Origin: Torreya grandis
Taxonomy: Eukaryota; Streptophyta; Pinopsida; Cupressales; Taxaceae
Assembly: GCA_037957365.1 (NCBI GenBank)
Contig: JARHVA010003186.1
Location: 256,501-320,500, forward strand
Direction: 5' to 3'
Length of the DNA: 64,000 bases
This document shows positions 11,438 through 22,479 of the stretch, one piece after another; the first letter of the stretch is position 1; each line of letters opens with the position of its first letter. A program made the position numbers and the translations under genes. The notes beneath the pieces are model-generated. The model was not told the DNA's origin and ran no database searches. It saw nothing but the letters and a program-made list of their open reading frames with translations.

Positions 11438-12817
11438 TATATTTATATAATTTTAGTTATGTTTATGCTAAAACTTGATCCCATAAATGGGATTCTCACA
11501 TATATGTCTTGTATCAATTGATGTGAATGTCACACATAGTTAGTGAGGTGTGACTTGTATCATAATTATTTTTGAATGATATATCATTGAAGCATAGTGT
11601 ATGTCTTAATTTAGACTATATTCATCACATTTAGTAACACTTAATGAGAGAAAACACTCTAAAAAACCATGTGCACTAAACATGTGATATTTTTTATTTG
11701 TTCCAAGATCGTATTCTCCCAAATGTAGCTATTAGATTAGGTACACTGAGTGAGCTTGACAAATAATTGAGGGAATTTCATCCTCTTATTTTAGGATTGA
11801 TATTGAGATATTCTAGGGCATAATATATAGATATTAGGGTCCATTAAATAGCTTTCTTGGAATATATCTCCAAGAGATGTAGCACTACCATTGAGGGTAT
11901 GATTCTCATTTCTCACTAATAAAAATCTTCTCCACAACTAGATATCCAATATAAGAAGGTTTACCATCTGATCCTAACTTTTGTTCAATTCAAAATTTAT
12001 AAATAAAGATAAAATTATCACTTGATAATAAACAAACATTAAATATAGGGAAGGTAAAGCATAAAAAAAAATCTCTAGGTTACAAAATAGTACTGATGAT
12101 TGAGAACTAAAGACAAGCCCAAATATAGTTATACCATTGTATGTTGAGTTTTTAAAATATCAAACTTTAATCACATAGTGAAGGGAATAAAATGGGAGTA
12201 GTTAATGTTTAATTCAAAAATAAATTTATAATTAAAAACACCTAGACCCTGTTTCTAAACACAAATTTGTGGGGGTTTATGGGAAGTGTAAAAATTCAAG
12301 GAACAAATCAAAATAACTCAAATACCATTATAATTAGTGCATAAACCTAAAAAAACACATTTTTAAGCTACTTAACACTAATATATTTAATTAATAAGAG
12401 AAGTTGGAAGAAATTCATGAAAATAAAAATCATATGAGTAGAAATATAAGAACTTGTATTAATCTCTCAAGTGTTTAATTATATAAGTGTTGACCCTAAA
12501 AAATAGAGATGCACAATAACATATATAGAAGATATATGGGGCCTACATCCTATTAGTATGATGTCCTAATATTATTAATCATGACCTATAAAAATTACAA
12601 AAAACCAATTATTATAACCACAGTCCCAAAAAAGACAAGAAAGAGAGAAGGAGATAATGACACATTGGTGTAAGATTCACTAAGGCCCAAAGAGAATCAA
12701 ATTTGGATCAGTGGTGGCCCATTTCCAAGTTATTTATTATCACATTGATGATCTATCAATGATTGATTTATAGGGTTAGCTTCTTACTTGAGCTTATATA
12801 AGTTGACAGGTGGCTCT

Positions 12818-13273
12818 TAAAAGATCCCTTCTGCTTAAGTTAGTAGCCTATTATGTGCTTGGAGAGGATCCTCTAACAAGACCTTCAATTCATTGACCTA
12901 GATGATGCTCACTGTGTACTAGGTGTAAATATCTAAGATAGTTTTATCTCTATCATTATTTGATATTGACACATCTATCCTTGTTAGAATGTGCCAAATG
13001 GAACTCAAATTCATCCCACCTGAGTAAAGTACCATGTGGGTGAAATAAAACAATGATGCTAAATTATTTAAAATAAGAAAGGATTTATTCCTTGTTCTTC
13101 TCCAAAGGATCGATGGTAACTTGGGAATTACTCAAATAGACCTCATTGAAGGTCCTTATACCCCCATGAAATTATGATATAAATTCAAGTCCATGAGGAG
13201 AATCACCTTCAACTCTAGGAACATCCCCTTGTGAATGATGGAAGCTATCTTACACTTGATCTATACATGAATG

Positions 13274-13318
<45 letters not shown>

Positions 13319-13640
13319 AACACTTTGATTTTAGATATATATTCAATCACTTCACCAAGGGTCATGAATAACTATGTAAGTGTTACATTTACTTTACCAA
13401 TCAGGGCCACTGAGAATGTGTTCTTCACTTGGGAATCTAAGGTTCTAACCTTATCTTTAAGATCCTCCATTAAATTATTAAGGAGATCATCAGTGTTCTA
13501 GAGCATTAAGACTAGTTATTTTGATATCTTCTCTTCTCCACTTACATTACTCACTTTGATGAGGATAACATATCTTATCTAGTCCTCTACACCATAAGGT
13601 TCCCTTATTTAGTAAAGGTATATATTATCACCATTTTCAT
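12818..13640 (-). pseudogene. Unrecognised retroelement-associated protein, C-terminal region, copy 1
   Basis: Homologous to the better-preserved copy at 34558-35370. On the minus strand the text includes FHGGIRTFNEVYLSNSQVTI, GTLLRWDEFEFHLAHSNKD and a stop near 12818. Matching residues with copy 2 (for example G-T-x-L-x-x-D-E-F-x-F-x-L around 13000) show the same frame. An (AT)n run (13276-13313) has expanded inside it, and there are several stops. I do not recognise the domain. It is predicted hydrophilic and helical, without Cys/His motifs. Confidence 0.55.
13276..13313. repeat. (AT)n microsatellite, 38 bp, inside the repeat-encoded reading frame
   Basis: Pure AT alternation. The parallel position in copy 2 (about 35020-35060) has ordinary sequence, so the expansion came after the copies separated. 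Confidence 0.98.
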
Positions 13641-13699
13641 CCTCCCTGACTCATAATAAAATCTTAATTAGATATATGGGTATCCATGAAAGACCATAT

Positions 13700-14370
13700 G
13701 TAGTCTCTATTCACCTTAATATTTAATGGTCCTACTTTATCCCTACCCAGTTGAGGTCCCTAGGGTAATGTAATATGACATAGGATGGGTGGTAGAAGCT
13801 AAAGTGGAAGGTAAAGGAAATGATGAAGGAGGCAAGAGTGGAGGGTAGATATGGAATTGGATGGAATAGGGAGGGATAAGTGAGGATAAGTATGGATGGG
13901 GTAACATGGGGGTAAGGGGAGGAATCACAAAGGAGGAGGCCTAAGAGAACATGTGAGATATCCATTAGTCTAGGGTCATAAATATTTGAGGGCCAATGGC
14001 ATACAAGAGTGAAATGTTTAGAGTAAACAAGTAGACTGTATGGTTAAAGTTAAATCTTTGGGGGACCAAGGTCATGGATATAGGGTTCTAAGAAGGATCT
14101 ATGAATTTTATAGGAGGGGGAACAATCTACCATGGAGTTATCAATTTATGCTTATTCTTTGGTCTCTTGCTTGGGTTTATATGTGATGTAGGAACTAAGG
14201 TAGAAGTAGTAGAATCAAACATTGATAAAGCTTATGGAGGATGATAAGATAATGTCAGGCTTGATGACTAGGTAAAAAGTAGTGGGAGTTATAAAAATAG
14301 GAGTAATTGAAGGAATGGGAGCCTTTATAGTAGTTGGAGCACTTGGAAGGGCCAATGTTATAAAGGTAAC
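13700..14370 (-). pseudogene. Pro/Ser/His-rich middle of the unrecognised protein, copy 1
   Basis: The minus strand from 13965 to 13732 is an open frame rich in Pro, Ser, Thr and Leu (SSPYPHVTPSILILTYPS and similar); another open piece at 14403-14215 reads LALPSAPTTIKAPIPSITP. Copy 2 has the same low-complexity composition at 35480-36000. Such a flexible linker joins the N-part to the C-terminal region. The purine-rich plus strand here (GGAGGCAAGAGTGGA...) is just its complement. Confidence 0.5.
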
Positions 14371-14373
14371 TAC

Positions 14374-15450
14374 ACCTACCATGTGTATACACAATATTTT
14401 CAAACTTTATAAATTACTAATGATTTTTATCTTGTAAGAATATATCAAGTCTAAATCTCTCTAAGTGCATTCCTTAAAGGGTGAATAAAGAAAGGGATGG
14501 GTATAACATTAGTGCTTTTCAATATTTTTGTCCTTTATACACCACTTGTTATCTATACAATAATCTCTTAGACACTTCCCTAATCCTTATCTCATCTATT
14601 ACACCCTCTTCCAACCATTTACCACCTTCATTATCCCCTTCCTAATACTAAAACCCTTTTTGATAGTTTACATTACACTATCATCCCCATTGACCCTGTA
14701 CTCAAATTGATAAAACATGTTAAGGGTCTAGGTCAGCTCTTAGCTGACCTAGACCAAGACTTAATTTGATTTTATCAATAAGGATATGGATTTGATTGGG
14801 CTAACCCTATCAGGTAAACTTTTAGAAAGGTTTAGGGTTATATTAAGCTATATATACACATTCATTTCACCATTTATAAATAGGAGGATAAGAAGAATAT
14901 TATTTTGCACATATGTTTATCCATAATTTTACTTGAGGAGCATAGCTTAGGGTTTCAATACTTTCTTCAAAAATAGGGATTTTATCTTGTGGATAAGTCT
15001 TTAAGATGCATAGAGAAGTTGTGTATCCTATAGCTAAATTATTATTGTTATCCTTACATACCACAATAACCTTTTACAAATCACCTTGGCTAAGGGAGAG
15101 ATTAAGGATCGACATGTTTGTCTTCAAAGGAAAGTGTTCCTAATTTTGTTTTTCTTTTGTATTTATCTCCTATGCATTAGGATTTATAATAAATTGGCAT
15201 GAGTATATATATTATATGCATGCTTAATTTTTATGTTTCTTACCCCCACTTTATGCCAAGATCTTTAGTGAGCACTAGATTAGAATTTACTTTACTTATA
15301 ATTTAATTTTTGAATATTAAAACATAGGACTTAGGGTTATTGCATAGTGTTACTTGAATAGAGGATTTAGAACCTTCTCTAGTGATGTTATTCTAGTAAG
15401 AGATACCTTGGTTAGGTCTAACAAATCCATCTTGGTCATGACCCTAAATA
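14374..15450. mobile_element. ~1.1 kb insertion in repeat copy 1, possible solo LTR
   Basis: Present in copy 1 but absent from the equivalent place in copy 2 (about 35930). It carries a long inverted-repeat hairpin (14701-14795), a plus-strand TATA-like box TATATATACA (14849-14858) and a following AT-rich transcribed-looking stretch. No coding capacity. A solo LTR in plus orientation is my best guess. I could not identify a clean target-site duplication, so the ends are approximate. Confidence 0.4.
14701..14795. repeat. Inverted-repeat hairpin with perfect 14-bp core
   Basis: Core arms GGTCTAGGTCAGCT (14725-14738) and AGCTGACCTAGACC (14742-14755) are exact reverse complements around the loop CTT. 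Outside this, ATTGATAAAACATGTTAAG and CTTAATTTGATTTTATCAAT pair again with a few mismatches and a small bulge on the right arm, extending each arm to about 40 bp. It lies ~100 bp upstream of a TATA-like box. Confidence 0.9.
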
Positions 15451-15459
15451 TATAATGTA

Positions 15460-15960
15460 TCAACAATAGGAAGTGTAAGTAGGACTTATATTCTCTGAGC
15501 TAAGATTGATCAATAAATCAGTTGAATTTACCTTTGAATACACCAAAGTTATCAATAATGTAGGAAAACTAAGAATTTTAGCTCTGATAAGGGCTAAGGG
15601 GACCTGTGTAATTGGGTTAGGTGTTATGGAGGGAAAAAACATGTCATTGGGGTGAAGGAGGGCCATAATTAGGTTATGTGCTAGATTAGGGTAACTTGGG
15701 CACTATGGGTGCCAAGGAAGGCCAAAATTAGAGTATAATGGAATTCAGAAGTCGGGATAACTTGAGCATGGGGAAGCATCATAGGGGTAGGTTACATTGG
15801 CCAATAATTGGGGTGGATTTTCCTAAGGTAGCCACTAATTGGTCCTTAGTTGGGATGGAATCATGACTGTTATCAAAATGAAAAGCATGAGTGACATGGG
15901 GTTGGCTTACCTATGGAATTGGTGTAGGTGTATTATATGTCAAGGTTTATGGATTAATAT
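15460..15960 (-). pseudogene. Pro-rich middle of the unrecognised protein, copy 1, upstream part
   Basis: The minus strand from 15666 to 15460 is open (HPNDMFFPSITPNPITQVPL) and corresponds to 36000-36130 in copy 2. Further upstream (to 15960) the plus strand shares GTAGCCACTAATTGGTCCTTAGTTGG with copy 2. Similarity fades beyond about 16070, so the N-terminal domain seen in copy 2 is not recognised in copy 1. Confidence 0.45.
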
Positions 15961-16070
15961 CTATGAGTGCTCCCTATAATATCTTCCTATTATTACTCAA
16001 AACATTTACCCATGTGTGAAAGGCTTCTACACAAGTTATCAAGTGGTTCTTGCATGCCTAGCACCTTGGA

Positions 16071-17951
16071 CTTACACACTAGATAGAAATTTGATGCCTT
16101 AGTATAATAATGGTATCATCCCCCAAGGTTTTGTACTCTTTCACTCCTTGGTAAAAACCTCTATAGTAGGTGAACTTCCTTATATTCTAGATGCACTTGG
16201 TTTAAGATGAGCACACAAACTTACGAAGAGAAGAATGAAGTCTACAACTAGCACTAAAACTAAAATTGACAAAGGGGAAAAGGGAGAGAAAAGGAAAGAG
16301 GGTTTATATAATGTAAAATTTGATGTACCAATAATAGATAAAACACTTATTCCACTTAATGGCACAATAAAACTAATACACTGATCACTTTATCTTTAAA
16401 CAAGGAGCACTACCTAAGTGTTTTACATGGAGGTAAGGGAACATAATGTAGTGTTAGGAGGGATGAATAATAGTCCATAGATAATTCCTATGTAGACCTA
16501 TGTATACATATCATGAGACTTTCAAAGACTTTCAATTCTGTATAGAGGTGTGAAGCAAATATGGCAATAAGAAGGATGAAAATCCACAGACAAAGATTAA
16601 CAATGATGAATTCAAATATGTAAAGAGCATGAATAAAAATTAAATTCATTCTTATTAAACTCAAAGTCTATAAAAATATTAAAAAATCAAATAGGTAGAG
16701 CTTTGTTATACTAATAAAGGGCTCTTAGAGGGCAAGTTTTAGTAGTGTTATGATGCCTAGAAATGCCAACATTTTTACAATAAAAATTAGGGTTTATATA
16801 ACACTGGGAAAGGTTCTATGTAATAAATTCACCATTAGAGGTTGTAGGTAGGAAATTGAATTTGGGAATGATGTCTAGATCCCAAGGTTGATTAATAACA
16901 TCAAATTATTTGTAATAATTACTATGATCCATATTTATTCACTCTGGATCTAACAATTTGATCATAGAAGTAGATTGAAGGTTGTTTATGGACCCACATT
17001 TGTATTTTTGAATGAATGGAATTTAGGTATCTGAGGGAGGTGTGTTATCATTATCCAACACTCTCACAACTAACTTGGCATTTAATTATGTTTGGATTTT
17101 CATTCTTTTACATCTAATTGGGTTCAACTACAATCCTTATTTATGGTGGTCACATATCAATCCACTTGGACTAGCTTGTTGATGTGGAAATATGTAAGTA
17201 TATCTTTGGGTCTTGCCATGTCATCTTTCATTGGTAGGTAATAACATTCAAAACTATATTTTGGGGACCAAGTTCACTATGAACTATGTGAACTAAGTTC
17301 TATGTATATGGGAGCGCACACTAAAGATTGTGTATTGAATTGAATGAATAGTGAAGCTTTGAGTTTATGAAGGATGTCGAGGGTGATCTTATATTTAAAT
17401 GCACAAGGCCCAAACTCCTTTTATGCCTAGTCTCTTATATTTATCTTCTTATTCTCTTCTTTAATTTATAACTTATATTAGTATACAAATGATATGGTGA
17501 GTAGTCTAAGTCATATTTTACATTTTATAAGAGTGCAAGTGTGAAAATTTGTGACTTAGAATAGGACTTAATTATTTAAGTGTGAAGAAGTCTTTGAATA
17601 AGAGTGCATAAGAAGATTGATGATCTTGATAATTTTCTTCATGATTTGGAACTACTCCTTTCACACTTTCTTCTACTATTTAAAGGTATGGAGACCCATT
17701 CACTCTTAATTTCATGTTGTATTGGTGTGATGAAGTATCTTTGTGTGGGTTGTGCATTGGAACTCATTATAGGCTCAAAATCAACACTTAGATGATGTGA
17801 TAACCATGATAAATATTGAGTGTGGGTGTAAATGGGAAGCATCTACATATGTAATTACTTATAGATAAATTGATACTATATAAGTACACAACATCTCTTA
17901 CATGGTCATTATGAATTCAACTCTTACTGGGAGTCACTTGGAGATCAACAC
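16071..17951. other. Unassigned stretch, possible plus-strand gypsy LTR at its right end
   Basis: No coding domain recognised on either strand. A TATA-like TTATATTTAAATGCA (17383-17397) followed about 560 bp later by a primer-site-like motif (17952) would suit a plus-strand LTR, but no partner LTR was found. A second TATA-like box, ACTATATAAGTACA, lies at about 17876-17889. Confidence 0.3.
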
Positions 17952-17973
17952 TTTTGGTGACCTCTGTTGGCCA
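17952..17973 (+). promoter_or_regulatory. Possible gypsy primer-binding junction
   Basis: TTTTGGTGACCTCTGTTGGC resembles, with C-to-T changes, the TTTGGCGACTCTGCTGGGG junction found after the 5' LTR of Tat/Ogre-type elements. It is on the plus strand, whereas the adjacent integrase (18390 on) is on the minus strand, so it would belong to a different, largely lost element. Confidence 0.35.
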
Positions 17974-18389
17974 CTTTATTAATAATTAAGAATATAATAG
18001 CCTTGAATCAATCCATTAGGTATGGTGTCATATAGATTCCCTTGCTCTTCTTTTTTGTAATTGTGATTAGGCATGATAATCCCACTTCACTTTAGAATGA
18101 AATAAGATACCTTCCATAAAGATAAACAAAGCAAACAACTTCATTGAATGGAACTTAGAGGAAAGACAAGCATAAACTAACAAAATTGTGCACAAGTGCT
18201 TGGAATAAATGAAACTACTCTAAATAATATCATTTGTGTATGAAACATAGGTAAATTAAAACATCTAAACTACTATTTACAATGGTGCTCATGATCATTA
18301 GATATAATGCTTGAGATTAATCCTATTGACTGAGATGGAAAACACTTCTCCATTTAGCCTTATAAGCTAGTATGAATTAGCCTAATTTT

Positions 18390-19420
18390 AATTGACTATG
18401 GTATATGGGAATCTCTATATAGCATCAAAATTTGTATGATTCTCATACTTTTATTTATCTACATACCATTTTAGTACCAAGTCTCATTCATTAACATTTT
18501 TGTCATCAGTCATACTATAGAATGTTTTCTTGGTTTGTGCCTATTAAAGCTCGATAGTGTGCATGGCCTTCTCCCTAAATTGTTTGTGTTATATTAACTC
18601 ATATAAACTTAATATTATAGGTTCTCTCTCAAATAATTATAACTGATGAGATGATTCAAATTAAGCTAACTCAAGATACATGGGAAACCTTTCTTCCCTT
18701 CCATAGACTAACATGAAGGGCTAATTCCCTAGCACTCTTTTCTACATTACTCAATCTTCCGATAGGGATGTCTTGAGATTGGTATGATAGGATCACTGAT
18801 TATCTTCCATAGTTCACTTATTATAAAAATCATTTTTTTATTATTTAAATAGGTTAAACCATTACCTTAGGGGTAATAGTTGGAAGAGGTGACTAGATGG
18901 ATGTTATGCCTGACTACCCATTCATTGATCTTGGATCCAAGGAAAACCAATGCATTATCTACGATAATAATGTTTAGAACACCAAATCTTGGGATGATGT
19001 TTTCATAGAAGTACAAAATGGAAACATCATTAACTTATTTGAGAATTATTTCTTTGGTCTACCTCATGAAGTAGTTAATTTTCATGAGGATCCATTTATG
19101 TCCAATGTTTTATGGAAGATTTATCATGCCAATGATGTCCAAGACTAGCTATGTAAAGGGTTTATAAACTTGTATTGACCATTGGGGTAGGTCTACGAAA
19201 ACAAATTTACCTACAAAGAAGGCATACTTCTTATAGTCCCTCACCTATGCATGTGCATCCTTGAATATAGTTGGAAAATAATAGACAGATCTCATGATTT
19301 TTATAGAAGTAGTCTTAGAAAAAAGATGGCCTCTTAATGGTCCATCATGTAAATCTTTGAGGATCTTCCTCACTTAATTATGCTCTATGCATCTAAAGAG
19401 ATATCCATTAATATCTATTC
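18390..19420 (-). pseudogene. Gypsy integrase remnant
   Basis: Reading the minus strand: LDIIGMINLP (first catalytic Asp, 19129-19144), GHKWILMKINYF, then IIPRFGVLNIIIVDNALVF with the second Asp kept (about 18949-18990), GSKINEWVVRHNIHLVTSSN and YYP.GNGL (about 18860-18885). The residue that should be the catalytic Glu (G-L-A-E in relatives) reads Tyr. The C-terminal part shows DLVLKWYVDK and NFDAI ... PYTI, the family's LVLKWD...FDALWLGPF module, ending near 18390. Multiple stops. Clear family match; inactive. Confidence 0.82.
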
Positions 19421-19599
19421 TAAAAAGTGTACCACTAACAAGCACATAAATAATGTATTGTAATATGAAGTGTTTGTTCTTATCTTTATTCAATCCATGT
19501 GGATATGCATTGGTCTAAAGGAAGATCCTCATGCTCTCAATCTAGCTTATTGGGGTGCTTTGATCTTTTGGTTGGTTATCATGCACTGTAATAACTATG

Positions 19600-20100
19600 T
19601 AGTCTTTTTTCTTTGCATCTTATTCTAAATGCTCATAGATTACCTTACCTTTGAAAAACTTGGTGATTTGGATGTCTATGTCATATTCCATCACCTTTGT
19701 GACCAAACCAGCTCTCTTCTCACCATTGTCCTTGTTAAGTAAGAAATCCTTTATAATTGAGTGTGAGACCATGAAATACATTTTTTTGTTGGAGAGTGTA
19801 TGCCTAAACTTCTTGAGTGATATTATTACCATGAATTTATGCTACTATATAAATCAATAGCATATTTCATAATCCTTGAGTGATTAGATAAAAAAATTGA
19901 TATTTTACTCTAGTTGGTCATTATTTTATTGTCCAAGAATGGTTGATATGCCTTTCACTATACCAAATGCATAAAGTATGAAATACTTACATTAATCTAG
20001 ATTTATTAGAGTGGGAGCCTTTACAATGGAATACTTGATTGCCTTGAAACTATTTTGTCCTTCTTGGGTCCATCTAAATTCATATCTCTCCTTGAGCATT
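19600..20100 (-). pseudogene. Gypsy RNase H remnant
   Basis: The open piece at 19832-19620 reads MVIISLKKFRHTLSNKKMYF, then LLNKDNGEKRAGLVTKVMEY and DIDIQITKFFKGK. This is the second half of plant gypsy RNase H (K-F-R-H-Y-L, then the T-D-H-x-x-L segment degraded here to VSHSII, and the ...G-R-x-x-R-W-x-x-x-L-x-E-Y-D-F-x-I motif). The first half (20100-19860) retains WTQEGQNSFKAIK and ILYAFGIVKGISTILGQ. It degrades the RNA strand during reverse transcription in live elements. Confidence 0.78.
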
Positions 20101-20900
20101 GATGTGAGGGATTGACCATAGCTGTAATATGCAACTCAAACCTTCTTATGAAATTCATTTTTCCCAAGAATATTTGGAGCCCCTTCTTGTGACTTAAGAA
20201 AGGTAATAATGGATTGGATTGAAATCATTCAAGTTAAAATTATGAGTACCTATTTTGATATGATGTTTCCTAAATTTTTTCCTTCATGTACTATAAATAC
20301 ACACTTGATTTGGTTCAAAGAGATCCAAAACTTAGCATTTTTCAAAGACTTATTCTATGTGATCCAGATGATCTACTGTATGCCTTTAAAAAATAGTTAT
20401 ATCATCAATATAAACTAATATATTATTTTTGAAGAGTCCCTTGAATTACATATATATGGTCCTCTAGAAGGTAAATCCTATATTTTTTAAACAAAGGGCA
20501 TCATTTGGTATGCAAAGGTACCCTACTTAGTGGTGAATTCTATTTTAAATTGATCACTCTCCCACACAAGTACTTGGTTATAGATTGAATGACCACTCAA
20601 TAGGAAAACCTTTCCATGCATGTGACTATTTTAAGAATTTGATCCATTATAAAAAATGGGTAATGATATTTGAGGGAGTCTTTGTTCAAGTCCCTAAAGT
20701 ATACACAATAAAATCTCTCCATTCTTCTTGTGCACTATTACCAAACTTCCCACCCATGAAGAATATTTGATTGGAAATATTATGTTGGCCTCAATGAGCT
20801 TTCAGAGGTCCTTCAACATTAAGGGATCAATCTTAGGGTTAACTAGCCTCTAATTCTATCAGATTGGTCTGGTATTAAGGTTAAGCTCTATAATATGATG
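20100..20900 (-). pseudogene. Gypsy reverse transcriptase remnant with intact YIDD
   Basis: Minus-strand text includes VYFRDLNKDSLKYHYP (fingers; RVCVDFRDLNKAS-type motif, about 20660-20705), SRVPLHTK-type '[16 protein letters not shown]' counterpart near 20480-20540, then the polymerase active site YIDDITIF at 20388-20412 with both Asp intact. After it come HTVDHLDHIE.VFEKC, and GKMNFIRRF (thumb) near 20140-20175. Frame changes and stops occur throughout. RT copies element RNA into cDNA; this copy cannot be translated whole. Confidence 0.82.
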
Positions 20901-21715
20901 GGATAAGCTTGGATCAAAGCATCTTAGGATTTATAACTCCATGTGAATATATTATCATATCTTATACTTAATAAATTCTTTAAATTTCTATGGGTAGTAT
21001 ACCTTACCAAATTTCAAGATCTTATCATTAGATATGACCACCATCTTGAATATTTCATCCTTCATCATCATTTTCTCCTCTCACCCTTGAGTTTATCATT
21101 AGAATTGAATATGATTTCAAGCATGACTATCCATTTAGGTAGCTTGCTTCCCTTTAGTTGAATGATCTGATCCTCATATTGAGTTTGGATTTTTAGTTGA
21201 TTGTTGGTCTAGAACTCATCTTCATCTTGTAGGAAGTTGATAATTTGATCATCACTTTCAAACACCTACCAATTGATTAGATTATCTAGGACTACTAGTT
21301 TGACTACAAGTTTTATTAGCTATTTAGACTCATTGTTTATACTATGTAGGAGGTCATACTATGCACCCATGGTTTCTATCCTATTGGTATCATCATTTTA
21401 TGCCTTTATTTTGGATTTAATATTAAAATCATCAAAATCCTAGATCATGTCCCATGCCCTATGTTTGTAAGATCTTAGCAAACTATTTTTGGACATGTTC
21501 CACTTTTTAACCTAGTTTAGCACTAGTTCGCTATCTTTGAAATATTGCAACACCTCGATTCCTTTCTTATGTTGTAATTGGAGACCTTATATAAACACCT
21601 CATATTTAGTAACAATGTTTGTGCAATTAAAATATAATATTAATGCATGGAAATATTTATCCTTATGAGGGGAGACCATTACAACACTAGTTTCTATGCC
21701 ACTTTTTCTTTGGGA

Positions 21716-21762
<47 letters not shown>

Positions 21763-21990
21763 CCACCATATGCCTTTGAGGTCATATTACACCTTTATAA
21801 GGTTAGGTAATAAGGTTCCCTTATCAAGAATGTAGTATGTACCTATCCCATTTCCTTTGCATTATCATATGGATCAAACTTATAGTGCTCATGTACCCAT
21901 TCATCAAGTATGTTATCTGAAATTCTTTCAAGAGGTATTGAAATCTCATGAATAATTGAATTGTCCTCTTGGTCAAACAAGGTGTAGTTT
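20900..21990 (-). other. Spacer between gypsy protease and RT, with microsatellite
   Basis: The minus-strand protease frame continues as acidic, protein-like text (IIHEISIPLERISDNILDEW, EHYKFDPYDNAKEMG) to about 21840, then becomes hard to follow toward RT. It holds the (AT)n run at 21719-21761. A similar acidic spacer follows the plus-strand protease at 4721-5640. Confidence 0.45.
21719..21761. repeat. (AT)n microsatellite, 43 bp
   Basis: Pure AT alternation. It creates artificial Tyr/Ile repeat frames on both strands, which are not genes. Confidence 0.98.
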
Positions 21991-22470
21991 GTATCAACCA
22001 AGCTAGGAGTTTATGGCTCTATGTGATTATTAGAAATAGGCCTAACCTTAATGGTTACCTTGGTCCATATCTAGTTTTGAGCAACATGTGTGACCAATAT
22101 GAGGATATTAATCCACCCACCTTCACAAGAAAATAATAGGAGATACATATAAAAAATTAAGGGGGTAACTCAATTATTGTGATGTCTTACATAATAGAAA
22201 GTCTTGGACATACATGTAGAGTGAGACTTAGATCCTTGAAAATTCCCATAATTTTAATAGATGTTCTATCTAAGTAGATGACCCCTTTTGAGATGGGATA
22301 ATATGTTATGCCTCACATGTCTATGACTTTATTTAGCATCACTTAACTATTCACACCTGAATCTATCATACAATTATCTATGAGATGCTCACCAATAATC
22401 AGATAGATGTAGAATGGGTGTAATTTTCTATTTTTGTGCACCTCTTCCTTTGGTTGACATAGAATTATGT
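21990..22470 (-). pseudogene. Tat-like gypsy aspartic protease remnant, DSG intact
   Basis: On the minus strand: HPFYIYLIIGEHLIDNCMID (just before the active site), DSGVNS with the catalytic triplet intact (22352-22363), then ISKGVIYLDRTSIKIMGIFK, DLSLTLHVCPRLSIM, DITIIELPP, FLVKVGGLISSYWSHMLLKT and RYGP. This is the same domain as the plus-strand one at 4195-4720, and the two support each other. Four or more stops are present. It would process the Gag-Pol polyprotein in a live element. Confidence 0.83.
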
Positions 22471-22479
22471 GTGCAATAG

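Larger units (their letters stand above)
11713..16070 (-). repeat. Large dispersed repeat, copy 1 (minus-strand coding)
   Basis: Direct repeat of 33463-36560. Anchors: CTCCCAAATG...CTATTAGATTAGGTACACT (11716 vs 33476), CTCCAAGA.ATGTA (11869 vs 33626), GGTTACAAAATAGTA, TGAATGAT.GAA, AACACTTTGATTTT, TAATATTTAATGGTCCTA (about 13717 vs 35452), GGTGG.AG..GAAGTGGAAG (13790 vs 35525) and GTAGCCA..AATTGGT..TTAGTTGG (15831 vs 36261). Copy 1 carries about 1.1 kb of extra DNA at roughly 14374-15450. The conserved minus-strand reading frames in both copies point to a transposon-encoded protein. Confidence 0.8.

Noticed and set aside
13271..13501. Open frame starting MIIYIYIYIYIY
   Set aside because: Produced by the (AT)n microsatellite; the same applies to both strands at 21587-21835.
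14725..14755. Hairpin considered as a transcription terminator
   Set aside because: No T-run follows, and rho-independent terminators do not apply to plant nuclear DNA; it is treated as an inverted repeat within an insertion.
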